Below the pieces are notes generated by a model that saw only the letters and a program-made list of their open reading frames with translations, searched no databases and was not told where the DNA came from. Shown piece by piece: positions 8,390 through 17,135 of a stretch of 64,000 nucleotides of DNA; the stretch's first letter is position 1; each line of letters opens with the position of its first letter. The stretch spans positions 1 through 64,000 of the forward strand of contig CAAFTU010000041.1 in assembly GCA_900766005.1 (NCBI GenBank). The letters run 5' to 3'. This stretch comes from an uncultured Bacteroides sp. (GTDB lineage: Bacteria > Bacteroidota > Bacteroidia > Bacteroidales > Bacteroidaceae). The position numbers and the translations under genes are program-made.

Positions 8390-9358
8390 TCAATAAACGA
8401 GCTTAACGTTGTCCACCCATAATGTGTTGCCCGGCGAGCCCACATAGGCACCCCCATGACTGGAAGTAAACTGAAGGCAAAGATGCGTAGGCACCTCATT
8501 TTCATCCGCCCAGGCCACTTCATGGATAGGAACACTTTCCCCTTTACTGTTGACTGTATAATTTTCTGTCACCTGCAGACGCATCATGTGTGCTTTGTAC
8601 TCCGGACGCTTGGTAATATCACCATACATAATCTCGTAGGCAACATTATTCTTCCAATCAGACGTCTGATAATAATACGTGACCATAGTACCCACACGCT
8701 TGGCATACACATTGCCTTCTGCATCTTCCCAGCGTTTCTGCAAGAACAGGACAACCGCCGGATAATCTCTACCCGGCACATCCGTAATTTTGCTGAACCC
8801 CGTAGCGCGTATCCGGTTTTCACGGTCGGACATCTTCACTTTATAGTCAAACTGCAGAGCTACCGGTCTTTTGGTAAACGGAATACCCGTCTGCAGCATT
8901 TTCTGCGGGTTCTTGGTGCCCTTGATCGGCTCGTGCACCGAACCGGTAAAGACAGAACCGGCAGCCAACACCGTAATATTGACAAGTCCGAACACCTTGA
9001 CACTCTCCATGCGCGTATCCAAGCGGGCACAATATCCGTTGCCTCTTCTCTCCGGAAAGACAGAAGTATTGGTTTTCGTCACACCGGCTACCTTTGCCAT
9101 CACATTGGAAGTGCCCCAAGGCGAACCGCCCATATTCTTATAAGCCTCATCACCTTTGATGACAGTTGTAGGACCGATAGCATAGACATGCTTCGTGCTT
9201 CCCCCAATGATGGCCGACTCCTCAATCTGGCGGTCGACCCACTGATCCATATCTCCAAAAGGAATCAGCTCCACACGAGGCTGAGCCATCAAAGAAAAAG
9301 CAGATACCCAGGCAACCAATGCCACTGCCAAGAGACGACTAACGATAGGCTGTTTCAT
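8390..9358 (-). CDS. Secreted PCMD-domain protein of the sulfonation operon
   Basis: A 322-residue exported protein: signal peptide (1-25, ending AFSLMAQ) then a domain resembling the PCMD family (putative carbohydrate metabolism domain), including SPWGTSNVMAKVAG, the KRPVALQFDYKVK strand and the terminal GNTLWVDNVKLVY that closes a jelly-roll-like fold. It begins only 13 bp after the sulfotransferase stop, so it is the last gene of the cysQ-to-sulfotransferase operon. No catalytic motif is apparent. Binding or display of a sulfonated glycan or lipid product would fit the context but is inference. Confidence 0.75.
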   Translation of the reverse strand: MKQPIVSRLLAVALVAWVSAFSLMAQPRVELIPFGDMDQWVDRQIEESAIIGGSTKHVYAIGPTTVIKGDEAYKNMGGSPWGTSNVMAKVAGVTKTNTSVFPERRGNGYCARLDTRMESVKVFGLVNITVLAAGSVFTGSVHEPIKGTKNPQKMLQTGIPFTKRPVALQFDYKVKMSDRENRIRATGFSKITDVPGRDYPAVVLFLQKRWEDAEGNVYAKRVGTMVTYYYQTSDWKNNVAYEIMYGDITKRPEYKAHMMRLQVTENYTVNSKGESVPIHEVAWADENEVPTHLCLQFTSSHGGAYVGSPGNTLWVDNVKLVY

Positions 9359-9371
9359 GCTACTCCTTTCT

Positions 9372-10478
9372 TTACAAATGATATCCCCACTGCTTCAAGG
9401 CAAAATCCCAATTGCTTTCCACCAATTGCACAGTACGGTCGTCATATTTATATTTATTCTTCTTATACCCTTTCTTACCACCCACGTACTTATCAATATC
9501 CGCCCGTGCCTCAGCAAAGCCAGGAATAGAAAGCTGGTTGTAAATCGTCTCCGTCATGCTCATGGCGTCAGCCTCGAAGTCTTCAAACTTCACTTCAATC
9601 AAATTGCCTTCGGGAATGAACTGCTTGTCTGCTTCATACTTATGATACAGCTTCGCATAGACAGACAAAATGTTCTGTTCGAGTTCTTCCTTGCTGATGT
9701 CCTGCAGCTTCAGCGGCTGGATGGTATTCGTGAAAAAGCTGCGCGTAGATTCGAACACCGTATACGGATTACGCATCAGGTAGATAAACTTCGCATTCGG
9801 GAACATCTTGACCAGTTCCTTCACACGGCCTGTGTGAGGCGGATTCTTGCTCAAGAACTGAGTACCATGCGTATTCCACAAAGAAATCTTGATCAGCTTA
9901 GTAAACACGTCCTCAAACACCTTCAGTTCCTCATCCGAAATATCCTCAAACAACAGATACTTGTCGGCATACTCCATCTGATGTTTCGGGAAGAACCAGA
10001 AATTATAATACGTATACGGCATCATATTGGCCAGCGCAAACTCCTCCTCCTGCGGAAGATCGACCGCCAGCTCCATGTTGTCCGTAGGACGCTTGTCGGG
10101 CATCAGCCAGCTCATGTTCTTCTTAAAGAAAGGCTGTCCCCACATCATCAGATGCGGAAACACCGTCTGATACGTCGTGTTGTAACCAAAATGCTTGTCG
10201 CAAGAAAACACATTATGCACAAACGTCGTACCGCTGCGCCAATGACCGAGGATAAAGACCGGATCATGCTCCAGCGGCTGGTCGGCCAGCAGCTTCTGAT
10301 AACGGTTCTCCTGCAAAGCAGTCAAAGAAGAAAGCAGGCGGCACACCATTTTAGTGAGTCTATACTTTCCCTTATAAAATGCATCAATCTCGCGTCCAGC
10401 AGTGATTGCCTTAAAGGTTTTCCAGTCAGCCCCCACCAATGTATTAATAGGAAGCTTGTTAAATTCGAGTAATCCCAT
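9372..10478 (-). CDS. PAPS-dependent sulfotransferase
   Basis: A 368-residue cytoplasmic sulfotransferase that moves the sulfo group from PAPS to an acceptor. The 5'-phosphosulfate loop is GHWRSGTTF (78-86) and the 3'-phosphate motif is LMRNPYTVFESTRSFF (234-249, Arg236 and Ser244); a His in the 160-215 region (KNPPHTGRV) could be the catalytic base. It lies 13 bp after cysN and shares an operon with all genes for PAPS supply. In B. thetaiotaomicron an enzyme in the same gene order (BT0416) sulfonates cholesterol and other steroids; that makes a steroid or sterol-like acceptor the leading hypothesis, but glycans or lipids are not excluded. Confidence 0.88.
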   Translation of the reverse strand: MGLLEFNKLPINTLVGADWKTFKAITAGREIDAFYKGKYRLTKMVCRLLSSLTALQENRYQKLLADQPLEHDPVFILGHWRSGTTFVHNVFSCDKHFGYNTTYQTVFPHLMMWGQPFFKKNMSWLMPDKRPTDNMELAVDLPQEEEFALANMMPYTYYNFWFFPKHQMEYADKYLLFEDISDEELKVFEDVFTKLIKISLWNTHGTQFLSKNPPHTGRVKELVKMFPNAKFIYLMRNPYTVFESTRSFFTNTIQPLKLQDISKEELEQNILSVYAKLYHKYEADKQFIPEGNLIEVKFEDFEADAMSMTETIYNQLSIPGFAEARADIDKYVGGKKGYKKNKYKYDDRTVQLVESNWDFALKQWGYHL

Positions 10479-10491
10479 TTTATCTGTCTTC

Positions 10492-11952
10492 TTATTTAAT
10501 CAGTTTCACAGCCAACCCCTGACGTTCCAGTTCATGAACCGCTTTTTCAATAGCCTCATAATGTTCAGGAGCGATATTCAGTTTAGGCAAATCCAACACA
10601 GGCACATCATCCGTCCGGTTCAAATTCTTCACCTCCACCCGGTCGATAATCATACCGACAGCCGAAGTATTATTCGTGATAGGATCGATCAAGATAAACG
10701 AACCGCACGCCTTATTCTTCTGATACGGATCAAAGAAAAGTTCCTTGGCAGTGGTCAGCACCACACGGGCAATCTGATTCAGCTGCAGCGGCATCTCCTC
10801 TTTAGAAAGACGGCCGTTCTCCACAGACAGATGTTCCATGGTATTCACATCCACCTTATACTTGATTTCATCAATACGCAAACGGCTCAAATTCGTGGTC
10901 TGCTTGATAAAGAACGACTTATTGACATCCATCGGTTCCTCGTCCATCCACACCAGCATCGCCTCAAAATTACGGTCGACCATCGGTAAATTACTGGGGT
11001 GTACCAGCATCTCACCGCGCGACACATCAATTTCATCCTCCAGCGTCAGCGTAACCGATTGCGGCGGGAAAGCATAATCCAGTTCACCGTCGTAAGTAAC
11101 GATACTCTTCACCCGGGAAACCTTACCCGAAGGGAGCGCCATCACCTCATCTCCTTTGCGAACCACCCCCGAAGCCACCTTGCCGCAGAAACCTCTGAAG
11201 TTCAGGTTCGGGCGAAGCACATACTGCACAGGGAAGCGGAAATCAGCAAAATTATGGTCGTTGTCGATAGGCACCGTTTCGAGGAAATCAAGCAGAGACA
11301 CCCCTTTGTACCACGGTGTGCGTTCAGAACAGTCCACCACATTGTCGCCATCCAAAGCAGAAAGCGGAATGCAGTTCACATCCGGAATACCCAAAGGAGC
11401 CACAAACTGCTTATACTCGGACACAATTTCATTAAAGCGATCTTCCGAAAAATCCACCAGGTCCATCTTGTTGACAGCCAGCACCACGTGCTTGATGCCC
11501 AGCAAAGACACCAGGAAAGTATGACGGCGAGTCTGTGCAATCACACCCATGCGCGCATCCACCAGGATGATAGCCAAATTGGCAGTAGACCCGCCTGTAA
11601 TCATATTACGCGTATACTGCTCATGTCCCGGAGTATCAGCAATGATAAACTTACGTCCATTTGTAGAAAAATACCGGTAAGCCACATCGATTGTAATACC
11701 CTGTTCACGTTCAGCCTTCAGTCCGTCGAGCAACAGCGCATAGTCGATATGCTCACCCGCATTTCCCACACGCTTGCTGTCACGTTCCAAAGCATCCAGC
11801 TGGTCTTCATACAATTTCTTACTATCAAACAGCAAACGACCGATCAGGGTAGATTTTCCGTCATCCACCGAACCTGCGGTCAGCAATCTCAACAAGTCCT
11901 TCTGTTCGTCTTTATCCAGAAAAGCCTTTATATCTAATTTATTTTCTGCCAT
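10492..11952 (-). CDS. cysN: Sulfate adenylyltransferase subunit 1 (GTPase)
   Basis: A 486-residue EF-Tu-like GTPase subunit of ATP sulfurylase; GTP hydrolysis drives synthesis of APS from sulfate and ATP by CysD. G1 AGSVDDGKST, the G2 region EREQGITIDVAYRYF, G3 DTPGHEQYTRNM and G4 NKMD are intact. There is no fused APS kinase domain, which matches the separate cysC in this operon. The start is the ATG before AENKLDIK: a TTG four codons upstream directly abuts the cysD stop, but the ATG gives the normal length. It is the fifth gene of the unit. Confidence 0.97.
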   Translation of the reverse strand: MAENKLDIKAFLDKDEQKDLLRLLTAGSVDDGKSTLIGRLLFDSKKLYEDQLDALERDSKRVGNAGEHIDYALLLDGLKAEREQGITIDVAYRYFSTNGRKFIIADTPGHEQYTRNMITGGSTANLAIILVDARMGVIAQTRRHTFLVSLLGIKHVVLAVNKMDLVDFSEDRFNEIVSEYKQFVAPLGIPDVNCIPLSALDGDNVVDCSERTPWYKGVSLLDFLETVPIDNDHNFADFRFPVQYVLRPNLNFRGFCGKVASGVVRKGDEVMALPSGKVSRVKSIVTYDGELDYAFPPQSVTLTLEDEIDVSRGEMLVHPSNLPMVDRNFEAMLVWMDEEPMDVNKSFFIKQTTNLSRLRIDEIKYKVDVNTMEHLSVENGRLSKEEMPLQLNQIARVVLTTAKELFFDPYQKNKACGSFILIDPITNNTSAVGMIIDRVEVKNLNRTDDVPVLDLPKLNIAPEHYEAIEKAVHELERQGLAVKLIK

Positions 11953-11964
11953 TTTTCGTTCCAA

Positions 11965-12873
11965 TTAAAAATATCCTTCACGTTTCTTTTGTTCCATGCT
12001 TGCCTCCTGGTCGAAGTCAATCACACGCGTGGTACGCTCACTCTTCGTCGTCGTCATCATCTCTTCCACAATCTCCTCAATCGTAGCCGCACTGCTTTCC
12101 ACTGCACCGGTCAGCGGCCAGCAACCCAACGTACGGAAGCGCACCATTTTCATTTCCACCTGATCTCTGTACTTTTCCGGCAGGCGATCATCGTCCGCCA
12201 TAATCAGATTGCCGTCAATATTCACTACCGGACGCTCCTTGGCATAATACAACGGAACGATAGGAATATTCTCCAGACGGATGTATTGCCAGATATCCAA
12301 TTCTGTCCAGTTGCTCAACGGGAACACGCGGATACTTTCGCCTTTCTGCACCCGCGCATTGTAGATATCCCACAATTCCGGACGCTGATTTTTCGGATCC
12401 CACTGATGGAACTTATCACGGAAAGAAAAAATACGTTCCTTGGCACGCGACTTCTCCTCATCCCGGCGGGCACCGCCAAAAGCAGCATCAAACTTATACT
12501 TATCCAGCGCATGCAGCAAAGCCTGCGTCTTCATCAAGTCGGTATGCACCTTACTTCCATGCGTAAACGGCCCTACACCCGCATTGAAAGCCTCCATATT
12601 GCTCTCCACAATCAGGTTCCAGCCATACTTTTTCGCATATTCATCACGAAACTGAATCATTTCCTTGAACTTCCACTTGGAATCAATATGCATCAACGGG
12701 AAAGGAACCTTGCCCGGATAAAAAGCCTTTTCAGCCAAACGCACCATCACCGAAGAATCCTTACCAATACTATAAAGCATCACCGGATTCTCAAACTCCG
12801 CCGCCACTTCGCGGATAATATGAATAGACTCTGCTTCGAGTTCTTTCAAGTGACTTAACTTATATTCTTCCAT
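11965..12873 (-). CDS. cysD: Sulfate adenylyltransferase subunit 2
   Basis: A 302-residue catalytic subunit of ATP sulfurylase with a PP-loop ATP pyrophosphatase fold. The PP-loop reads YSIGKDSSVMVRLAEKAF (about 34-51), and the family blocks LMHIDSKWKFKEM, FGGARRDEEKSRAKERIFSF and the C-terminal RTLGCWPLTGA are all present. It partners CysN, which starts 12 bp after its stop. It is preceded by cysC at 25 bp. Confidence 0.97.
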   Translation of the reverse strand: MEEYKLSHLKELEAESIHIIREVAAEFENPVMLYSIGKDSSVMVRLAEKAFYPGKVPFPLMHIDSKWKFKEMIQFRDEYAKKYGWNLIVESNMEAFNAGVGPFTHGSKVHTDLMKTQALLHALDKYKFDAAFGGARRDEEKSRAKERIFSFRDKFHQWDPKNQRPELWDIYNARVQKGESIRVFPLSNWTELDIWQYIRLENIPIVPLYYAKERPVVNIDGNLIMADDDRLPEKYRDQVEMKMVRFRTLGCWPLTGAVESSAATIEEIVEEMMTTTKSERTTRVIDFDQEASMEQKKREGYF

Positions 12874-12898
12874 TACTTAAATAATGATTTATCTTCTA

Positions 12899-13507
12899 TT
12901 AAACACCCTTTTTCACCTTGGACAAAATCAACTCCAGCAATTGGTTGACCGACTCCTCCAGACTCAGTTTGGAAGTATCGAGCGACAACGCCGGATGAGC
13001 CGGCACTTCAAAAGGAGCAGAAATTCCCGTAAAATTCTTGATTTCCCCCTTACGCGCCTTCGCATACAGCCCCTTGACATCGCGTCGTTCACATTCCTCC
13101 AAAGGCGTGCTGACAAAAATCTCCAGAAAATCATCTTTTCCGATGATGTTTGCCGCCATTTCACGAATGTCATTATTCGGACTGATAAAAGCCGCAATGG
13201 TAATGATGCCGCTGTCCAAAAACAATTTAGAGACCTCCGCAATGCGGCGGATATTCTCCACCCGGTCGGTTTCCGAGAAGCCCAGGTTGTTATTTATCCC
13301 GCTACGGATATTATCCCCGTCGAGAATGCGGCAGAGCAAGCCACGCTTATGAAGTTCGCGTTCCAGCGCAATCGCTATCGTACTCTTTCCCGAACCGCTC
13401 AGTCCGGTGAACCACACCATCACACTGTGCTGTCCCAAGAGTTCCTCTTTATCCTTCCGCGTCAACATACGGTCAAAAATAGGATATATGTGATTTTTTT
13501 CCTCCAT
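12899..13507 (-). CDS. cysC: Adenylylsulfate kinase
   Basis: A 202-residue APS kinase that phosphorylates APS to the sulfo donor PAPS. It has the P-loop GLSGSGKST (35-43), the DGDNIRSGINNNLGFS block and the IAAFISPNNDIREMA and GLYAKARKGEIKNFTGI blocks of the family. I place the start at the ATG before EEKNHIYPI, which leaves 17 bp after the transporter stop; an ATG ten codons earlier would overlap that gene. It links sulfate activation (CysDN) to the sulfotransferase downstream. Confidence 0.96.
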   Translation of the reverse strand: MEEKNHIYPIFDRMLTRKDKEELLGQHSVMVWFTGLSGSGKSTIAIALERELHKRGLLCRILDGDNIRSGINNNLGFSETDRVENIRRIAEVSKLFLDSGIITIAAFISPNNDIREMAANIIGKDDFLEIFVSTPLEECERRDVKGLYAKARKGEIKNFTGISAPFEVPAHPALSLDTSKLSLEESVNQLLELILSKVKKGV

Positions 13508-13524
13508 TGATAAATATGTTTTTA

Positions 13525-15078
13525 TTAAAAGCTCCAAATCATTGGAATCAATATAATAGAAATTAAGAAAGTCATAATATTCAGCGGCAAACCGATACGG
13601 ACAAAATCCATAAATTTATAGTTGCCGATACCCTGCACAATCAGATTCGTCTGATAGCCGATGGGAGTAGAAAAACTGGCTGAAGCAGCCATGCAAATCA
13701 CGACAAAGAACGGAGTGGGGCTCACTCCCAACTGAGCGGCAACCGAAAGCGCCAAAGGAAAAGCCAAGGCCGCCGCCGCATTGTTGGTCACCAGTTCGGT
13801 AAACAAATTCGTGATGACAAACAGAAGAGCCAGCAAGACATGAGGACCATAATCGTCACTCAGCCCGACAATAAACTTAGCCACACAGTCGGCCACCCCC
13901 GAGTTGACCATCGCCTTGCTGATAGCAAACGCACAAGCAATGGTAATGAGAATGTCCCAAGAGATATATTTGGTATACTTCCGTGCCGGAAACAGGTTGG
14001 TCCACGCCATAATCACCGTGGTGATGGAGACAAAGAAAAACATATCCAGCTTTACACCGGGAAACAGTTCCCTTACCGCCGGCAGTTCACCCACCGTGGC
14101 ACCGACAATCATCAACACCAGCAATAAAAGGGCAAACCAACGCTTCTTCTTGCCGCTCGTGTCCGGATCGTTGCCGTTGGTCAGCAGCACAAACACAGAA
14201 GATTCTCCCCAAGTAGGAATAAACGTATCATCGGCCATCACCACCAGCGTATCCCCCTCATGAAGCACCACATCATCCAAATGATCCACAAAGCGCTGTC
14301 CGCTACGGGTCTTGATTTCTTTCACCACAGCCCCATAATGGCGCTGAAAATTGAAATCCTTCAGCTTTTTGTTAATCCCCGGGAAGCGGGCACCCAGAAT
14401 GGCTTCCACCCGATGCCATTTTTCTCCTTCCTCCCATTCCTCGTCAGCATCGATCGCATCGGGACGGGCATCCGGAAGCAGGCGTTTCGAGAAAAGGAAA
14501 AGATAAAGAATCCCCGCAATGGCAATAAAGATACCGACCTTACCCAGCTCAAACATCGTGAAACCTTCAAAACCGGCATCCAATATCATGCCGTGCACAA
14601 CCAGGTTGGTAGACGTACCGATCAACGTACAGATACCTCCCAAGATCGTGACATACGAAAGCGGAATCAGAAACTTCGTGGCAGGCAGTTTCATGGCCTT
14701 GGCCCAGTGCTTAATGATCGGTGCAAAAATCACCACCACCGGAGTATTGTTCAAAAAGGCAGAAATAAAAGCAACCGACGGCAGAATGCGCAACTGCGCT
14801 TTGAATACCGTCGTCTTTTCCTGGGGAAGCAGTTTCTTTATCACCTGACTCAATGTGCCCGACTGGCGGATACCCTCACTGACCAGAAACAGCAAAGCAA
14901 CCGTGATCATGCCTTTGTTGCTGAAACCCTCCAGCATTTCTGCAGGAGTCAGGATGCCGGCACACAAAAACAAGACCACGACCGAAAACAGCACCATGCC
15001 CGGACGCATCTTGTCAGCAATCAATGCAGCCACCATTCCCAAAAGGGCCAGCAACACAAATATCATCTCAAAGGTCAT
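13525..15078 (-). CDS. SLC13-family transporter with TrkA-C domain
   Basis: A 517-residue inner-membrane carrier of the SLC13 (divalent anion:Na+) group. Two blocks of membrane helices flank a soluble regulatory domain of the TrkA-C type (about 205-290; LDDVVLHEGDTLVVMADD). Helical hairpins carry FLNNTPVVVIF, GTSTNLVV and, in the second half, TNNAAAALAFPL and the ending block STPIGYQTN, the usual substrate and sodium sites. It starts 6 bp after cysQ and ends just before cysC, so sulfate import for PAPS synthesis is the natural role; this substrate is inferred from context. Confidence 0.88.
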   Translation of the reverse strand: MTFEMIFVLLALLGMVAALIADKMRPGMVLFSVVVLFLCAGILTPAEMLEGFSNKGMITVALLFLVSEGIRQSGTLSQVIKKLLPQEKTTVFKAQLRILPSVAFISAFLNNTPVVVIFAPIIKHWAKAMKLPATKFLIPLSYVTILGGICTLIGTSTNLVVHGMILDAGFEGFTMFELGKVGIFIAIAGILYLFLFSKRLLPDARPDAIDADEEWEEGEKWHRVEAILGARFPGINKKLKDFNFQRHYGAVVKEIKTRSGQRFVDHLDDVVLHEGDTLVVMADDTFIPTWGESSVFVLLTNGNDPDTSGKKKRWFALLLLVLMIVGATVGELPAVRELFPGVKLDMFFFVSITTVIMAWTNLFPARKYTKYISWDILITIACAFAISKAMVNSGVADCVAKFIVGLSDDYGPHVLLALLFVITNLFTELVTNNAAAALAFPLALSVAAQLGVSPTPFFVVICMAASASFSTPIGYQTNLIVQGIGNYKFMDFVRIGLPLNIMTFLISIILIPMIWSF

Positions 15079-15084
15079 AGGATT

Positions 15085-15912
15085 CTATTTTGCGTCCCTG
15101 CAGGGTTCAACGATAAACCACGGATTCAGTAAATCTTCCTTATTGTAGCGCAACGGTTCCTCTTTACCAGCCTGATACACCTCCATGCCAGCTGCACGGG
15201 CAATGGCATGACCGGCTGCCGTGTCCCACTCCATCGTTGGAGCGAAACGAGGATAGACATCCGCCTTTCCTTCTGCCACCAGACAGATTTTAATAGAACT
15301 GCCGCTGGACACCAGTTCGACATTTCCTTTTTCTTTTTTCAAGTCAGCGATGTAAGCCTCCGTTTCGGGAGAAAGATGCGAACGAGATGCCACGACAACG
15401 AACTGCTCATGCACTCCGGCCACCGGCAAAGACTGCGCACCGGCCATCAGCTGCTCCAGCGTCATATCCTCGCAGGGCAAGGAAGTGATGTCTGTACATT
15501 TGAAAGCCCCTACCCCTTCTAAGGCAAAATACAACTCTTTTTTTACCGGCACGTAAATGACTCCGGCTACGGGCACCGACTGGCGAACCAGCGCAATATT
15601 GACGGTAAACTCACCGTTGCGCTTGATGAATTCCTTCGTTCCATCCAGCGGATCTACAATCCACAGCGTATCCCACTGAGAGCGCACGTCATAGCCGAGA
15701 TGCTTCCCCTCTTCACTCAGAACAGGAAAAGGCGTTTCATTCAAGAAACCAACAATTGCCTCGTGTGCTTTACGGTCTGCAATGGTCAAGGGAGAATTGT
15801 CAGCCTTCCGCTCAATCTGAAAATCCGAAGCCGGATCATCATAGATGGAAAGAATTTCCCCACCCGCTTTCAAAGCTGCCTTGACAGCTGTCATAAGATA
15901 TTTTTTTTCCAT
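15085..15912 (-). CDS. cysQ: 3'(2'),5'-bisphosphate nucleotidase
   Basis: A 275-residue member of the lithium-sensitive phosphatase family that converts PAP, the by-product of sulfotransferases, to AMP. The metal-binding motifs are SEEG (67-70) and WIVDPLDGTKEF (84-95, Asp87 and Asp90), with the C-terminal EWDTAAGHAI motif. It is the first gene of the sulfonation operon, with a promoter upstream. Removal of PAP both recycles adenosine nucleotide and relieves product inhibition of the sulfotransferase four genes downstream of the transporter. Confidence 0.95.
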   Translation of the reverse strand: MEKKYLMTAVKAALKAGGEILSIYDDPASDFQIERKADNSPLTIADRKAHEAIVGFLNETPFPVLSEEGKHLGYDVRSQWDTLWIVDPLDGTKEFIKRNGEFTVNIALVRQSVPVAGVIYVPVKKELYFALEGVGAFKCTDITSLPCEDMTLEQLMAGAQSLPVAGVHEQFVVVASRSHLSPETEAYIADLKKEKGNVELVSSGSSIKICLVAEGKADVYPRFAPTMEWDTAAGHAIARAAGMEVYQAGKEEPLRYNKEDLLNPWFIVEPCRDAK

Positions 15913-15944
15913 TTACTATCGTAGTTTTAAAAACTTTACCCATG

Positions 15945-15976
15945 CAAATATGATAAATTTGCTTAGGATTGACAAA
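15945..15976 (-). promoter_or_regulatory. Promoter of the cysQ-to-PCMD operon
   Basis: Minus-strand CATATTTG (15945-15952; one base off TAnnTTTG) with TTTG (15973-15976) 20 bp upstream. Transcription would start near 15940, about 30 bp before the cysQ ATG. No promoter was found inside the operon, where gaps are 6-25 bp. Confidence 0.6.
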
Positions 15977-16077
15977 TGTAAAAACTTTCCCCGCTACTAA
16001 AGTTTCCAACCGCCGATTTATAACATCTTTTAGTAGTAGAGGAGCCATATCTAAACAAACCATTACATCTCTAATCA

Positions 16078-16111
16078 AAGAAGGCGGTAACTTCCCAGTT
16101 ACCGCCTTCTT
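16078..16111 (-). terminator. Terminator after the SPOR lipoprotein gene
   Basis: A perfect 14-bp stem, AAGAAGGCGGTAAC / GTTACCGCCTTCTT, with a six-base loop, 54 bp past the stop of the minus-strand SPOR gene and upstream of the cysQ promoter. Confidence 0.75.
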
Positions 16112-16164
16112 ATTTTGAAAAGAACAAACATTCCTTCCAACATTCATATATTACCAAAAAGAAA

Positions 16165-16662
16165 TCATTGTACGCGGTACAACAACCAAGCTGTCTGGAA
16201 GTCTGCCCGGTTAGGATATTTAGCCTTGAAAGCATCGCGTGCGTCTGCCGCAGCAGCCTTGTCTGCATAAGAGCTGACAATCACACGGTACATTGCTTTT
16301 TCTGCATTAAATGCAATGGTAGCGTGATAACCCTGTGCATCCAACCAATCTTTCAAGCCGTCTGCATTGGCTTTCACACCAAAGCTACCGGCCACAACGC
16401 TGAAATCCTTCAAGCCTTCGTTGCCGGAAACAACGGTCACCTTTTCCTGACGGACCCCGGTTGTATCAACCACCTTTTTAGGAGTCTCTACAGGAGCTGC
16501 CACTACGGGAGTTACCTCAACCGGCACTTCCACCTGAGGTTCTGCCAATTCCTGTTGTTTTGCTTTTTCATAAGCTTTTTTATAAGCACTTTCGCTGGAT
16601 TTGCAAGATGCAAATGCCAAAATCAAGCAAACGCCGAATCCTAATACAACTAATTTTTTCAT
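16165..16662 (-). CDS. SPOR-domain lipoprotein
   Basis: A 165-residue predicted lipoprotein. The ATG before KKLVVLGFGVCLILAFASC is chosen because it gives a signal peptide ending in a lipobox (FASC); longer in-frame readings add an implausible N-terminus. After a Lys/Gln and Pro/Val-rich linker, a C-terminal SPOR domain (about 85-165; FSVVAGSFGVKANADGLKD, YRVIVSSYADKAAA) should bind denuded peptidoglycan glycan strands at the septum. It is monocistronic, with its own promoter and terminator. Confidence 0.88.
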   Translation of the reverse strand: MKKLVVLGFGVCLILAFASCKSSESAYKKAYEKAKQQELAEPQVEVPVEVTPVVAAPVETPKKVVDTTGVRQEKVTVVSGNEGLKDFSVVAGSFGVKANADGLKDWLDAQGYHATIAFNAEKAMYRVIVSSYADKAAAADARDAFKAKYPNRADFQTAWLLYRVQ

Positions 16663-16728
16663 ATACTTATACCTTTTTAAATTAAAATTTTCAGCTTCCT
16701 TTCTGAGCCTATATTCAGATTTAGGCAG

Positions 16729-16759
16729 CAAAATAATAGAATTTTTATCACCCGACAAA
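16729..16759 (-). promoter_or_regulatory. Promoter of the SPOR lipoprotein gene
   Basis: Minus-strand TTATTTTG (16729-16736, one mismatch to TAnnTTTG) with TTTG (16756-16759) 19 bp upstream. The leader would be about 60 nt. Confidence 0.5.
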
Positions 16760-16860
16760 AAAAACAGCCAAAAAAACTCCCTGCACTCCAAAAACTCACC
16801 TTATTTTGACTAAAAGCAGATTTTTTTGACCCTGAATGAACAACCTTTTGCAAAATATGT

Positions 16861-16868
16861 TATATTTG
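16861..16868 (+). promoter_or_regulatory. -7 element of the YtxH cassette
   Basis: TATATTTG matches TAnnTTTG perfectly, 30 bp before the ATG at 16899. No TTTG lies at the right upstream distance. Confidence 0.5.
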
Positions 16869-16898
16869 TTGTATCATAACCATTTAAAATTTACTATT

Positions 16899-17108
16899 AT
16901 GAAGGGATTAAATGTTTTGGCCGCATTTTTAGGCGGTGCAGCCGTAGGCGCAGCACTTGGTGTTTTGTTTGCTCCGGAAAAAGGAGAAGATACCCGCAAC
17001 AAAATTGCAGAAATCCTCCGCAAGAAAGGTATTAAGCTCAACCGCAGCGAGATGGAAAACCTCGTAGACGAAATTGCATCTGAAATCAAAGGTGAAATAG
17101 CAGATTAA
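16899..17108 (+). CDS. YtxH-domain protein
   Basis: A 69-residue protein. The ATG before KGLNVLAAFLGGAA is chosen as it yields the typical family start. It has one glycine/alanine-rich membrane segment (about 5-24, FLGGAAVGAALGVLFAPEKG) followed by an amphipathic helical tail (KIAEILRKKGIKLNRSEMEN). YtxH-like proteins are often stress-induced envelope proteins of unknown mechanism. It heads a three-gene cassette with a DUF1469 protein and a short helical protein. Confidence 0.85.
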   Translation: MKGLNVLAAFLGGAAVGAALGVLFAPEKGEDTRNKIAEILRKKGIKLNRSEMENLVDEIASEIKGEIAD

Positions 17109-17135
17109 GAACTTTAAACTAAAAACAGAGCTAAC

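Noticed and set aside
10492..15912. Assimilatory sulfate reduction operon
   Set aside because: No APS/PAPS reductase or sulfite reductase gene accompanies cysC, cysD and cysN; a sulfotransferase does.
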